Positions 1 through 7,064 of a stretch of DNA of 33,757 nt are shown here, piece by piece. Numbering within the stretch: position 1 is the first letter of the stretch; each line of letters starts with the position of its first letter. Source of the stretch: Thermoplasmata archaeon (GTDB taxonomy: Archaea; Thermoplasmatota; Thermoplasmata; Lutacidiplasmatales; UBA184); NCBI GenBank assembly GCA_022749995.1, contig JAKIWO010000011.1, positions 1 to 33,757 on the forward strand. The letters are read 5' to 3'. The notes beneath the pieces are model-generated. The model saw only the letters and a list, made by a program, of their open reading frames with translations, was not told the origin of the DNA and ran no database searches. The position numbers and the translations under genes were made by a program.

Positions 1-73
1 ACCGATGCAGGTCCCCCGCCGTATCCCCTTCGTGGAACTCCGTCGTTCTCGGTCGCTAGAGGCTCTGCGCACG

Positions 74-388
74 ATGGGTAACGACGAGTTCGACGAGATC
101 CTGAGCGCCCTCGATCGCGAGAGTGCCCGGATTCGGGTGCGGGTCGAGCCCCGACGGTACAACAAGCCCGCGACGGTGATCTCGGGGTTCCCCACGGGCG
201 TGGACCTCCCGGGGACCGCTCGCCAGCTCAAGAACCGCTTGGCCACGGGCGGGTCGGTCGTCGATGGCGAGGTGTACCTGCAGGGGGACCACCGTGCGCG
301 GATCCGGGACGAGCTCGGTCGGCTCGGATTCGATGAGGGGTCCATCGAGGTTTCGAACGACCAATTGCCGAAGCGCGGTCGCCACTAG
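74..388 (+). CDS. Translation initiation factor aIF1 (SUI1 family)
   Basis: Encodes 104 aa of the SUI1/eIF1 fold, which binds the small ribosomal subunit near the P site and helps select the start codon. The core 'RYNKPATVISGF' followed by 'LKNRLATGGSVVDGEVYLQG' and a 'RIRDELGRLGF' helix matches the family, whose members are about 100 aa. The frame stays open to an ATG at position 5, but the extra 23 residues are Arg-rich and atypical, so I start at ATG 74. No clear TATA box is visible in the 73 bases before it. The next gene on the same strand is 130 nt away and has its own promoter, so this looks monocistronic or the end of a unit lying to the left. Confidence 0.92.
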   Translation: MGNDEFDEILSALDRESARIRVRVEPRRYNKPATVISGFPTGVDLPGTARQLKNRLATGGSVVDGEVYLQGDHRARIRDELGRLGFDEGSIEVSNDQLPKRGRH

Positions 389-520
389 GCACGCGCGGAT
401 TCGGCGGGCATTCGTCCACGGGACGACATTATCTGACGCAGAATCATGCGGCTCCTCCGCAGGGTTCCGATTTCGCCACCCCTATATGCCTAAACCGCTC
501 CCGTGGACCCGAGGAAGCTA
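389..520. other. Intergenic region between aIF1 and rhodanese
   Basis: This 132-nt stretch carries no gene I can support. It contains a short GC hairpin (GCGG/CCGC around 449-461) and, near its right end, the TATA box and GAGG element for the rhodanese gene. Confidence 0.5.
483..488 (+). promoter_or_regulatory. TATA box for rhodanese gene
   Basis: The bases TATATG lie in GC-rich surroundings. A transcription start about 26 nt downstream would fall near 511. That excludes the GTG at 503 as start codon and leaves a short leader with GAGG (511-514) six nt before the GTG at 521. Confidence 0.55.
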
Positions 521-1381
521 GTGTCGCAACCGTACGCCCACCCGGACGTCCTTGTGGAGACCGACTGGGTCGCCGAGCACCTGTCCGACCCGAAGGTCCG
601 TATCGCCGAGGTCGACTACGACCCGAGCGCGAACTACGCCCTCGGCCACATTCCGGACGCGGTGCTGTTCGACTGGCGAAAGGACATCAACGACCCGGTG
701 CGCCGGGACATCCTCTCGCGGGAGCAGCTCACCGAGCTGTTCCGTAGGTCCGGGGTCGGGCCGGACACCACCCTCGTGCTGTACGGGGACTTCAACAACT
801 GGTTCGCGGCGTTCGCCTACTGGGTCTTCGAGTACTACGGCGTCGCCCGGCTCAAGCTGATGAACGGGGGCCGCAAGAAGTGGATCGACGAAGACCGTCC
901 ATTACCCACCCAAGTGCCCTCCCCCCAGCCTTCCCGCTACACCGCCGGAACTTCCAACGAGAAGCTGCGGGTGTACTTCGACGAGGTCCGCCAGCGGCTC
1001 GGCCAGGTCAAGGCCGGCACCCTCGGGCTCGTCGACGTGCGCGGTCCCAAGGAGTTCTCCGGCGAGGTCACCGCACCCCCGGAGTACCCGAACGAGCACG
1101 CGCAGCGGGGGGGCCACATCCCGGGCGCGACGAACATCCCTTGGGCCCAAGCCGTGAGCGAGAATGGGACCTTCAAGAGCCGCGAGGAGCTCGAAGCGCT
1201 CTACCGTGGCAAGGGGATCACCGGGGAGCACCCCGTGATCACGTACTGCCGGATCGGGGAGCGCTCGAGCCACACCTGGTTCGTGCTCCACCACCTGCTG
1301 GGCTACTCGGACGTCCGGAACTACGACGGCTCGTGGACCGAGTGGGGCAACCAGGTCCGGACGCCGATCGAGAAACCTTAG
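521..1381 (+). CDS. Thiosulfate sulfurtransferase (tandem rhodanese)
   Basis: Encodes 286 aa with two rhodanese domains, the usual size for thiosulfate:cyanide or 3-mercaptopyruvate sulfurtransferases. The N-terminal inactive domain has 'GHIPDAVLFDW' and 'LVLYGDFNNWFAAFAYWVFEYYG'. The C-terminal domain has 'LVDVRGPKEFSGE', 'GHIPGATNIPW' and the active-site loop 'YCRIGERSSHTWF' with the persulfide-forming Cys. A CRxGxRS loop favours thiosulfate over mercaptopyruvate as donor. I start at GTG 521 because of the TATA box and GAGG element; GTG 503 is the alternative and adds six residues. The gene converges on a GcvH-like/TusA-like fusion gene with only 5 nt between stop codons, which suggests a shared role in sulfur relay, though they are not co-transcribed. 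Confidence 0.92.
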   Translation: MSQPYAHPDVLVETDWVAEHLSDPKVRIAEVDYDPSANYALGHIPDAVLFDWRKDINDPVRRDILSREQLTELFRRSGVGPDTTLVLYGDFNNWFAAFAYWVFEYYGVARLKLMNGGRKKWIDEDRPLPTQVPSPQPSRYTAGTSNEKLRVYFDEVRQRLGQVKAGTLGLVDVRGPKEFSGEVTAPPEYPNEHAQRGGHIPGATNIPWAQAVSENGTFKSREELEALYRGKGITGEHPVITYCRIGERSSHTWFVLHHLLGYSDVRNYDGSWTEWGNQVRTPIEKP

Positions 1382-1386
1382 TCGGG

Positions 1387-2094
1387 CTAGACGCGTCCGG
1401 TCTCGGCAGAACGGGTCCGCGGGGTGGGGCTCGCCTCTCGCCGGACGAGGAACCGGTGGACCGTGCCCTCCCGATAACTGCCGAGGACCGTGTGCCCCGT
1501 GCGATCGGCCCACCGGACCATCTCGAGCGGGCTCGTGGGGTCATCGGAGACGAGTCGCAGAATGTCGCCGGGCGCGCGCAAGGCGAGCTCCGTGTCCAAC
1601 CGCGCGAGCACGGCCGAACATTCGCTCCCTAGTTCGACCACCTCGACGTCGGGCACCGGCCCTTCGCAGCGCACGCGCAGCACCGCGATCCGCGAGGTGA
1701 GCGCCTCGGTCGCCGCGCGCCCTCGGGGAAGACGGTCGACTTCCGCCGGGTGCACCGGTCGGAACTCGATCACCCAGCCCTCCTCGTAGGGGGAGTCGTT
1801 CAGCAGTCGGGGCCTAGCCACGATGGCCCGGTTCGGAACCGCGCCGACTCCGGTGAGGGGCAGCCGCACGGCTCCCGTGTATCGGAGGCTCTCGATCGTG
1901 GCCACGCTTTCCCCGGGGTGCAGCTCGGCACCGACGGTTCGGTGCCGGATCGCGAGGATCCTCCCCGCGAACGCCGAGAGAGAGGAGGTGATCCCGAGCC
2001 GGTACACTCCCGGGGTAGGCGCGGCCCTCACCCAGACGTCGTGCTCGGCGTCAAAGTGAGCGTCCTCGGGGAAAGGGCAGCCGCCGAGCTCCAC
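1387..2094 (-). CDS. Degenerate lipoyl (GcvH-like) - TusA-like fusion protein
   Basis: Encodes 235 aa from a GTG, with a TATA-like CTTTAC 26 nt upstream. Residues 10-115 follow glycine cleavage H protein: 'HDVWVR', then 'YRLGITSSLSAFAGRI', then 'GESVATIESLR', then 'EEGWVIEF'. The residue that should carry lipoate (K in 'ESVKA') is Arg71. Residues 150-220 follow TusA/SirA: Cys159 at the sulfur-carrier position (the usual CPxP is CSAV here), 'PGDILRLVSDDP', 'RWADRTGHTVL' and 'VHRFLVRRE'. TusA proteins carry persulfide, and lipoyl-like proteins occur beside them in sHdr sulfur-oxidation systems. Here the lipoyl half cannot be lipoylated at the canonical site while the TusA half keeps its Cys. 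A sulfur-carrier or scaffold role is inference; the adjacent rhodanese supports it. Confidence 0.75.
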   Translation of the reverse strand: MELGGCPFPEDAHFDAEHDVWVRAAPTPGVYRLGITSSLSAFAGRILAIRHRTVGAELHPGESVATIESLRYTGAVRLPLTGVGAVPNRAIVARPRLLNDSPYEEGWVIEFRPVHPAEVDRLPRGRAATEALTSRIAVLRVRCEGPVPDVEVVELGSECSAVLARLDTELALRAPGDILRLVSDDPTSPLEMVRWADRTGHTVLGSYREGTVHRFLVRREASPTPRTRSAETGRV

Positions 2095-2117
2095 CTTTGC
2101 GCGAGGGAGTTCACCTC

Positions 2118-2123
2118 GTAAAG
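2118..2123 (-). promoter_or_regulatory. TATA-like box for the lipoyl-TusA fusion gene
   Basis: CTTTAC on the minus strand is centred about 26 nt before the GTG at 2094, the spacing expected for a leaderless archaeal transcript. It overlaps the left end of the tandem repeat described below. Confidence 0.4.
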
Positions 2124-2158
2124 CCTCGCTGCCTTTTTCCGCCTCGCTACCTTTTTCC
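2123..2158. repeat. Tandem 18-bp repeat (two copies, one mismatch)
   Basis: GCCTCGCTGCCTTTTTCC at 2123-2140 is followed immediately by GCCTCGCTACCTTTTTCC at 2141-2158. The pair fills the divergent promoter region between the fusion gene (minus) and the small zinc protein (plus). It could be a paired binding site for a regulator or, with its two T5 tracts, a transcription terminator-like element. Confidence 0.7.
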
Positions 2159-2164
2159 CTTTAG
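2159..2164 (+). promoter_or_regulatory. TATA-like box for small zinc protein gene
   Basis: CTTTAG is centred about 22 nt before the ATG at 2184, directly after the 18-bp tandem repeat. Confidence 0.3.
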
Positions 2165-2183
2165 CGGGAAGCGTGGGGGCGCG

Positions 2184-2378
2184 ATGGTTACCAAGTCCAC
2201 GGACCGGAGTCCGCCCGAGCCGGCCCGCAATCGGTGCCGATGCGGGCACTACCCTTCGGCCCACCTCGAGGTACACCCGGTCCTCGGCGGCGGCTCGGCC
2301 AGCTTCGCGCTCCTGCCCACCGGCCCTTGCCGCTTCTGCGGGGGTCCCGGGTGCACCGCCTTCGTCCCGGGAAGCTAG
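2184..2378 (+). CDS. Small Cys/His-rich putative zinc protein
   Basis: Encodes 64 aa. The ordered metal-ligand pattern is 'CRCGHYPSAHLEVH' followed after about 20 residues by 'CRFCGGPGC', that is five Cys and three His in a very short protein. This suggests one or two zinc sites and a nucleic-acid or protein-binding role, but I do not recognise the family. The frame extends upstream to 2097, but those residues cross the pyrimidine-rich repeat and read as non-coding, so I start at ATG 2184. It ends 49 nt before the following surface protein, which has its own TATA box. Confidence 0.6.
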   Translation: MVTKSTDRSPPEPARNRCRCGHYPSAHLEVHPVLGGGSASFALLPTGPCRFCGGPGCTAFVPGS

Positions 2379-2396
2379 CCGGCGCGGCTACCCGGG

Positions 2397-2404
2397 TAAA
2401 AATA
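2397..2404 (+). promoter_or_regulatory. TATA box for surface protein gene
   Basis: TAAAAATA is centred 27 nt before ATG 2428 in otherwise GC-rich sequence. This gives a leaderless transcript and settles the start against a frame open back to 2173. Confidence 0.65.
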
Positions 2405-2427
2405 CTCCCCATCGGCTCTCCTCCTGC

Positions 2428-4050
2428 ATGGGCCGCGGTCTCGCCGCTACGGGCGTGCTGCTCCTCGTGGCCCTCCTCGCGGCGCCGGTCCTGTTCGCGG
2501 CGCACTCCCGCCCCGCGTGGACACCCGCTCCCGCGTCTCCCGCGACGGCGCCGAACCACCCCGCGGCCTCTCCCGGGCAGGAGCTGCGGCCTCGGCTCGG
2601 CGGCGGGTCGGCCGAACTCCTGGTCTACGCCAACGACACGGCGATCGCGCCGGCGACTGGAGTCGAGGCGAACCTCACAGCCTTCACGCCGGCCGCCTTG
2701 CCGCCGGCCAGCTCGTTTCAAGTGAGCGTCGCCGCCGTGCTCGGTGGGGTCGAGGTGGTTTTCGGCATCTTCCAGAACACGGGGAACGCACCGACCGCGT
2801 TCCTGGCCTCCTTCTCCAACCGGACCGACCAGTACCTCTCGCTCTCCTACTGGCGCAACCTCACGCTCGTGGACGGGACTCCGTACGGCTTCAACCTGGA
2901 GCACGGATCCGGGACCAACTGGACGCTGACGATCGGCGGTGCCCTATTCGACGGGAGCCGGAGCAATGCGACGATCGATTGCGGCGTGAGCTCACTCCAG
3001 TGGGTCCATGGGTTGAGCTTCTCGGAAACGGTCGCCTTCGGAGGGAACCGGTTCGTGCCGCCGGCCGTTGTTGCGTCGCTGGCCTTCGCTACGGAGCAAG
3101 GTAGCGGTTGGTACCTCCCCCGGCTGGGCGTCGCCAACCAATCCGGATTCGGCAGCGGCCCGTGGGGGATCCAGGGGCGGGTCCAGCACCCGACGCTCGC
3201 TCCTGGGGAGCTCGTCTCGGGCCCCAGCATCGCGCCCGTGGCCAACGGGACGCCGCTGTGGAGGAGCGGGCCGGTCCCAGTCGACCTGCGGCTGCAGGTG
3301 AGCCCGACGGGCCCGCTCGCGTTCGGCACCGTCTCGGTGAACGCCTCGTTGACCGACCCGAACGGCACCCCGTTGCCGTCCGTTCCGCTCCAGTTCTCCG
3401 ACTCCAACGGGAGCATGTTCTTCCCGGCGGGGGAGCAGACCGACGCGAACGGCACGGCGTTGGCTGCCTTCCCCGCCCCCAACGCGAGCGCTCCCGCGAC
3501 CGACACGGTGAGCGCCGTCGTGGAGCTGCTCGGGTTCCTCGGAAATGCCCAGAGCTCGATCACCACCTCACCGGCGCAGGAGCTCCTCGTAAGCCCCGTC
3601 AATGCGCCGGGCCGGATTGTCCCCGGTGCGACGGTGCAACTCACCTTCGAGGTCCGGACGGTGGACTCCCACCCCGCCTCCGGCGTGGCCGTCCTGTTCA
3701 CGTTGAGCGGCCCGGGGGCGGTGGACCCTACCGCTGCGGCGACCGCCTCCGACGGAACGGTCGCCTTCACGATCAGCTCCTACGGGGAGCTGGCGGTGCT
3801 TCAGGTCACCGTGCGCGTTCAGCAACCCGGGTTCTGGGGCCACGACCAAGTGGGGGTCCGGGTGGCACCGGACCCTCCCACGCTGCTCGACACAATCGCA
3901 CCGTACGAGTGGCCGGCGGTGGGGATCGCCGTCGCCGCGGTCCTGGTGTTCGCGTTCTACACGCGTCGTCGGCCCCGCGGCGCGCTCCCGGTGCTCAGGC
4001 TGCCGCCGCCCCGGCGGCGCGTTCGTGTTGAGCCGCCCCGTCAGCCGTAG
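2428..4050 (+). CDS. Secreted, membrane-anchored Ig-like surface protein
   Basis: Encodes 540 aa. Residues 1-25 form a signal peptide ('GLAATGVLLLVALLAAPVLFAA'), followed by a Pro/Ala-rich linker. Residues about 65-280 are an extracellular beta-rich region with 'LVYANDTAI' and many N-glycosylation sequons; I do not recognise it. Two Ig-like (invasin/Big_1 type) domains follow: one starts 'VDLRLQVSPTGPLAFGTVSVN' and has 'DANGTALAAF'; the next has 'GATVQLTFEVRT' and 'ASDGTVAFTI'. A single TM helix lies at about 490-511, followed by an Arg-rich cytoplasmic tail of about 29 residues. The layout (signal, beta-domains, TM, short basic tail) recurs in other genes of this window. Its stop overlaps the convergent SRPBCC gene by 10 nt. 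Role: cell surface, probably adhesion or envelope structure (inference). Confidence 0.8.
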   Translation: MGRGLAATGVLLLVALLAAPVLFAAHSRPAWTPAPASPATAPNHPAASPGQELRPRLGGGSAELLVYANDTAIAPATGVEANLTAFTPAALPPASSFQVSVAAVLGGVEVVFGIFQNTGNAPTAFLASFSNRTDQYLSLSYWRNLTLVDGTPYGFNLEHGSGTNWTLTIGGALFDGSRSNATIDCGVSSLQWVHGLSFSETVAFGGNRFVPPAVVASLAFATEQGSGWYLPRLGVANQSGFGSGPWGIQGRVQHPTLAPGELVSGPSIAPVANGTPLWRSGPVPVDLRLQVSPTGPLAFGTVSVNASLTDPNGTPLPSVPLQFSDSNGSMFFPAGEQTDANGTALAAFPAPNASAPATDTVSAVVELLGFLGNAQSSITTSPAQELLVSPVNAPGRIVPGATVQLTFEVRTVDSHPASGVAVLFTLSGPGAVDPTAAATASDGTVAFTISSYGELAVLQVTVRVQQPGFWGHDQVGVRVAPDPPTLLDTIAPYEWPAVGIAVAAVLVFAFYTRRRPRGALPVLRLPPPRRRVRVEPPRQP

Positions 4051-4499
4051 GCGTCACGTAGCAGCTGCTCTTTGAACCGGTGCAGCCGGTCGTCCCAGAG
4101 GCGGAAATGGAAGGAGCGCGCTTCCTCCCATGCCTCACCCGATTCCCAGCCCGCATGTTCGAGGGTGACGTCGATGCCCTCGGGCGAGTCCTGGAGGCGG
4201 AAGTACACGTGGGTCTTCGGCTCGGGCTCGTTCATCGTCCGGTCGTGGGGAGCGGGCGCGCGCCACGTGTAACCCACATCGACGTCCGGCGTAAGCCGGG
4301 TGATCTCGCCCCGACTCGTGAACTCCGGCTCGCCGCGGTAGGTGAGCTCGTACCGGCCCCCGAGGCGGGGCTCGATTTCCGCGGCGTCGCAGAAGGAGCG
4401 CGAGAGCTGGGCCGGGTCGAGCAGCGCGCCGTGGATCATCGAGATCGGCAGCGGAACGCTGACCTGGATGATAATCGGGTCGAGTTCCTCGTCCGGCAC
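4041..4499 (-). CDS. SRPBCC (AHSA1-like) domain protein
   Basis: Encodes 152 aa of the START/Bet v1 fold, AHSA1 branch: an N-terminal strand 'IIIQVSVPLPI', then 'GRYELTYRGEPEFTSRGEIT', then 'VDVGYTWRAP', 'THVYFRLQDSPEGIDVTLEHAGW' and a C-terminal helix 'WDDRLHRFKEQLL'. This fold binds hydrophobic ligands or assists protein folding; no substrate can be assigned. The frame is open back to 4841, but the extra 114 residues are Arg/Ser-rich antisense sequence to the next gene. GTG 4499 is chosen for domain fit and for a TATA-like GGATAAAC about 34 nt upstream. It is divergent from the DUF4129 gene with 95 nt between starts. Confidence 0.75.
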   Translation of the reverse strand: MPDEELDPIIIQVSVPLPISMIHGALLDPAQLSRSFCDAAEIEPRLGGRYELTYRGEPEFTSRGEITRLTPDVDVGYTWRAPAPHDRTMNEPEPKTHVYFRLQDSPEGIDVTLEHAGWESGEAWEEARSFHFRLWDDRLHRFKEQLLRDAYG

Positions 4500-4530
4500 G
4501 GGTCGGGCCGTCCCGTACTGGGTCTTAGAG

Positions 4531-4537
4531 TTTATCC
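4531..4537 (-). promoter_or_regulatory. TATA-like box for SRPBCC gene
   Basis: GGATAAA on the minus strand is centred about 34 nt before GTG 4499, which predicts a leader of roughly 8 nt. It is the only A/T-rich patch in the divergent intergenic region. Confidence 0.4.
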
Positions 4538-4594
4538 CTTCAGGCCGTGGGTGTCCAGGGCACTCCAAGTACTGCTCCCGGTCTACGCTAGTTG

Positions 4595-5521
4595 ATGACG
4601 CTGCGCGCGGGAGGAGCACGCCGCCAGCGCACGATACTCCTCTTCCTTCTGATGAGCGTGGGGTTCGGCACCGTCGCGGCGTTCCTCGACTCGAGCGTGA
4701 CCGCAAGGGCCGGAGGCGGAAGCTCGACCTTTGGTTCCGTGCCCGCCGTGTTCTGGGTGGACCTCCTCGCCGTCGGGATCCCCCTCTACCTTGGGCTTTG
4801 GATGGCGAGCCGCCTCCTCCAACGATTCCGCGAAGGAGCAAGTCTCCCCGCCGGACCGGCCGTCGTTACGTTCCTCGTGGTCGCCCTCCTCGCCCTGGGA
4901 CTACTCGCGATCGCTTCGCACCGAGCCCAATCCGCATGGTCGATGGCGCCGGGCTCCTCCTCCGCTCCCCCCCACTCCGTCCCGAGCGATGGCGATGCCA
5001 CCGTCAACACTACCAACGGCTCGGGAGCTACGACAGGCGCGGCCTTGCCTCCCCTCGCCATTCCGAGTTGGGTTGAAACAGGGCTGCTCGTGGGCGCCGC
5101 TCTTGCTGCGGCGGCGATCTTGTCCGTTTACGCGGTGGCCGTACGGCGGTTCCCGCAGGCAGCGAATGCGAACTCGCGTGCTGCGGTCGCTGACGCCCTG
5201 CTCGCATTCCGCGATTCCCTGGGCGATGACCTGACGCTGGACGCGAAGGAGAGCATTCGTGCACTCTACGCGCGACTCCTGGCGCACCTAGAGGATCTTC
5301 GAGAGCCGACCGCAGCGCTCACCCCGAGAGAGATCGAAGCGCGGCTGATTCGGATCTTCTCCGTCCGCCGACACGCGGCGGCAGAGCTGACCTCGTTGTT
5401 CGAAGTTGCGCGCTATTCAACTCAACCCCTACCGGCAGACGCCGCATTCCGCGGCCGGACAGCGGCTGGAGAGGCGCTCGAGGATCTCGCCGCTCTCGGG
5501 CGCTCCCGAACCCGAGGGTGA
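4595..5521 (+). CDS. DUF4129-type membrane protein
   Basis: Encodes 308 aa. Three hydrophobic segments lie in the first 110 residues (about 14-32, 53-72 and 90-108), then a Ser/Thr-rich extracytoplasmic loop with NTTNGS, then a fourth TM at about 161-184. The cytoplasmic C-terminal domain has 'ESIRALYARLLAHLEDL', 'TPREIEARLIR', 'AAELTSLFEVARYS' and 'LPADA', which is the DUF4129 signature. That domain usually occurs beside MoxR ATPase, DUF58 and transglutaminase-like proteins. None is present here, so it is an orphan copy. A TTG three bases upstream is an alternative start. I saw no convincing TATA box. Function unknown; a role in cell-envelope assembly is the family-based guess. Confidence 0.75.
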   Translation: MTLRAGGARRQRTILLFLLMSVGFGTVAAFLDSSVTARAGGGSSTFGSVPAVFWVDLLAVGIPLYLGLWMASRLLQRFREGASLPAGPAVVTFLVVALLALGLLAIASHRAQSAWSMAPGSSSAPPHSVPSDGDATVNTTNGSGATTGAALPPLAIPSWVETGLLVGAALAAAAILSVYAVAVRRFPQAANANSRAAVADALLAFRDSLGDDLTLDAKESIRALYARLLAHLEDLREPTAALTPREIEARLIRIFSVRRHAAAELTSLFEVARYSTQPLPADAAFRGRTAAGEALEDLAALGRSRTRG

Positions 5522-5634
5522 GCCGAGTTCCAATCTCCCACCCTCTCAGGGGAGAAACGATCGATCCCCGTTCCGAACCGATTGGGAAAGCACCGCGGCG
5601 GAATGGGTTGGTATACTACTGTTCCCAATGCGAC

Positions 5635-5642
5635 TCAAATAG
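5635..5642 (+). promoter_or_regulatory. TATA-like box for SRPBCC gene
   Basis: TCAAATAG is centred about 25 nt before ATG 5663, consistent with a leaderless transcript. A second A/T patch (GGTATACTA, near 5610) lies further upstream. Confidence 0.45.
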
Positions 5643-5662
5643 ACCGGTGCCTACGTTCCCGC

Positions 5663-6091
5663 ATGGTGCGAATTGTTGACGAGGGGAGCCATTTCGACGC
5701 GCCGATCAGCAAGGTCTGGAAGCTCATTGAGAGCCACGCTACCGAAACCTCCAAGATCCACCCCGGTGCGAAGAACGCCAAGATCCACCCCGTGGGGGAG
5801 AACCAGGGGTCGGTCACCTTCGAGTCCGATGTGAACGGACAGATGATGCCGATGAAGTTCCGCGTGACCGCGATCCCTCCGACCGCCCAGGTCCTCGAGA
5901 TCCTGCAGGGCCCACTGGCCGGATCCAAGGTCGTGAACTACTACACGGCCAAAGGCGACAAGACGGCAGTGACGGTCATCGCCGACTTCGAGTCACCGAT
6001 GCTACCTCCGCACCAGCTGGAGGCCGTCGCGCGCGAGTTCCTCCAGAACGGCTTCGACGAGGACCAGGCCTACCTGAAGACGATGCACTAG
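5663..6091 (+). CDS. SRPBCC (polyketide cyclase-like) domain protein
   Basis: Encodes 142 aa of the START/SRPBCC fold: 'VDEGSHFDAPISKVWKLIESH' at the N-terminus, central strands ('GSVTFESDVNG', 'MKFRVTAIPP', 'VNYYTAKGDKTAVTVIADF') and a final helix 'LEAVAREFLQNGFDED'. These proteins bind small hydrophobic ligands; the ligand is unknown. The frame is open to 5582, but the TATA-like box and the domain boundary favour ATG 5663. It is the second SRPBCC gene within 2 kb, yet it shares little sequence with the AHSA1-like one at 4041-4499, so a recent duplication is unlikely. Confidence 0.75.
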   Translation: MVRIVDEGSHFDAPISKVWKLIESHATETSKIHPGAKNAKIHPVGENQGSVTFESDVNGQMMPMKFRVTAIPPTAQVLEILQGPLAGSKVVNYYTAKGDKTAVTVIADFESPMLPPHQLEAVAREFLQNGFDEDQAYLKTMH

Positions 6092-6367
6092 GGTCTTAGT
6101 AGGAGACTCGGTGGCCCCCAGGGCGCCATCGGTTCCGGCGCCCCCGCTCGACACCGGACCACCGGTGGTGAGCTCGCGGGGATCCTCGAGCGGTGACCAC
6201 GTGCCGGTGGCTTTCACTCGCGGAGTCGCGCCCGCCGTGGCCGTGGCGCCGGTCGAGGGCAACGCCGCGTGGGAAGCTCCCCGAGAGGTGGACTAGCCAG
6301 AGACTCGTCCCTGCGCCAACCTTCGAACGTGCTACGTCACGAAGTGGAAGATTCGGGGGAGGTCGAT
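6092..6367. other. Intergenic region without recognisable gene
   Basis: These 276 nt lie between convergent genes. Short open frames are present on both strands, but none has a recognisable domain, promoter or composition unlike the background. I see no clear repeat or terminator. Confidence 0.5.
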
Positions 6368-6934
6368 CTAGGGAAGGGTAGCGCTGATCGATCCCGTGCA
6401 CGACGACCCAATCCATTGGAGAACGATCGTGTCGCCTGAGAGAGAATCGTTCCCGGGGTAGGCCAGGTCAATCGTCTCCGTGGTCGAGAGTAGGATCGCG
6501 CCCCCGCTGACCCAGGACGGGTTGGGCGCGCCGATGTCATAGCTCGCGATCGTCGTCCCGGCAGCGTTGCGGATGGTGAGATTCCATCCCGACCCGGTGA
6601 TACCAATCGGGTTCCCGCGCGGGTCCTGAACGCTGAACGCAAAGTCGCTCCAGATCGCTCCACCCCCGGTGCTGCCCACCGGGATGCGGTAGCCGGGCGA
6701 GGAGCCGTTTGTCACCGCGTCGGGCGTGCCCAGGACGATCAGCGCACACCCTGAGCGAGCGCCCGGACTGAAGTGCGAGGAGGGCGCCAGTAGTAGCCAC
6801 GCGGCGGTTCCACCGACCAGCGCCGCGGCCACTACCAAGCCAGCGAGCAGCGTACTCGTCCGGGCCACCTCCGGCGATACCGCATGCGTGCTTAGCGGCT
6901 GGCTCGATTCTGCCTCGCCGCCGGTAGGTGGCAC
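6368..6934 (-). CDS. Archaeal type IV pilin-like protein
   Basis: Encodes 188 aa from GTG 6934. The N-terminus has the archaeal pilin pattern: a short leader, then 'AVSPEVARTS' and a 25-residue hydrophobic helix (about 26-50, 'LLAGLVVAAALVGGTAAWLLL'). Such leaders are cut by a prepilin peptidase just before the SP motif, and the helix packs in the fibre core. The rest is a beta-rich, sequon-containing head with 'WNLTIRNAAGTTIASYDIG' and two Cys. The frame runs upstream through tRNA-Ala, so that extension is not protein. No pilus assembly ATPase or prepilin peptidase is in the window. Its start lies only 34 nt behind the tRNA 3' end with no TATA box between, so co-transcription with the tRNA is possible. 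Confidence 0.65.
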   Translation of the reverse strand: MPPTGGEAESSQPLSTHAVSPEVARTSTLLAGLVVAAALVGGTAAWLLLAPSSHFSPGARSGCALIVLGTPDAVTNGSSPGYRIPVGSTGGGAIWSDFAFSVQDPRGNPIGITGSGWNLTIRNAAGTTIASYDIGAPNPSWVSGGAILLSTTETIDLAYPGNDSLSGDTIVLQWIGSSCTGSISATLP

Positions 6935-6968
6935 GCATCCGAGCGAGGCGGATCCATGGGAGCCCGAG

Positions 6969-7040
6969 TGGACTGGTCGGGATTTGAACCCGAGACCTCC
7001 GGTTTGCAAAACCGGCGATCTTCCGCTGATCTACCAGCCC
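6969..7040 (-). tRNA. tRNA-Ala (UGC)
   Basis: A 72-nt cloverleaf reads on the minus strand. The acceptor stem GGGCUGG/CCAGUCC contains the G3-U70 wobble pair that identifies alanine tRNAs. The D-arm is GAUC/GAUC. The anticodon stem CCGGU/ACCGG carries loop UUUGCAA (anticodon UGC). The T-arm is UCGGG/CCCGA with loop UUCAAAU. The discriminator is A73, CCA is not encoded, and there is no intron. Confidence 0.97.
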
Positions 7041-7064
7041 GGCCGGCGATGGGAAGCCTCGCCG

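Noticed and set aside
1387-2094. Plain glycine cleavage H protein
   Set aside because: The lipoyl Lys is replaced by Arg, a TusA-like half is attached, and no other glycine cleavage gene is present.
6935-7009. N-terminal extension of the pilin-like gene
   Set aside because: It reads into tRNA-Ala, and the pilin leader is already complete from GTG 6934.
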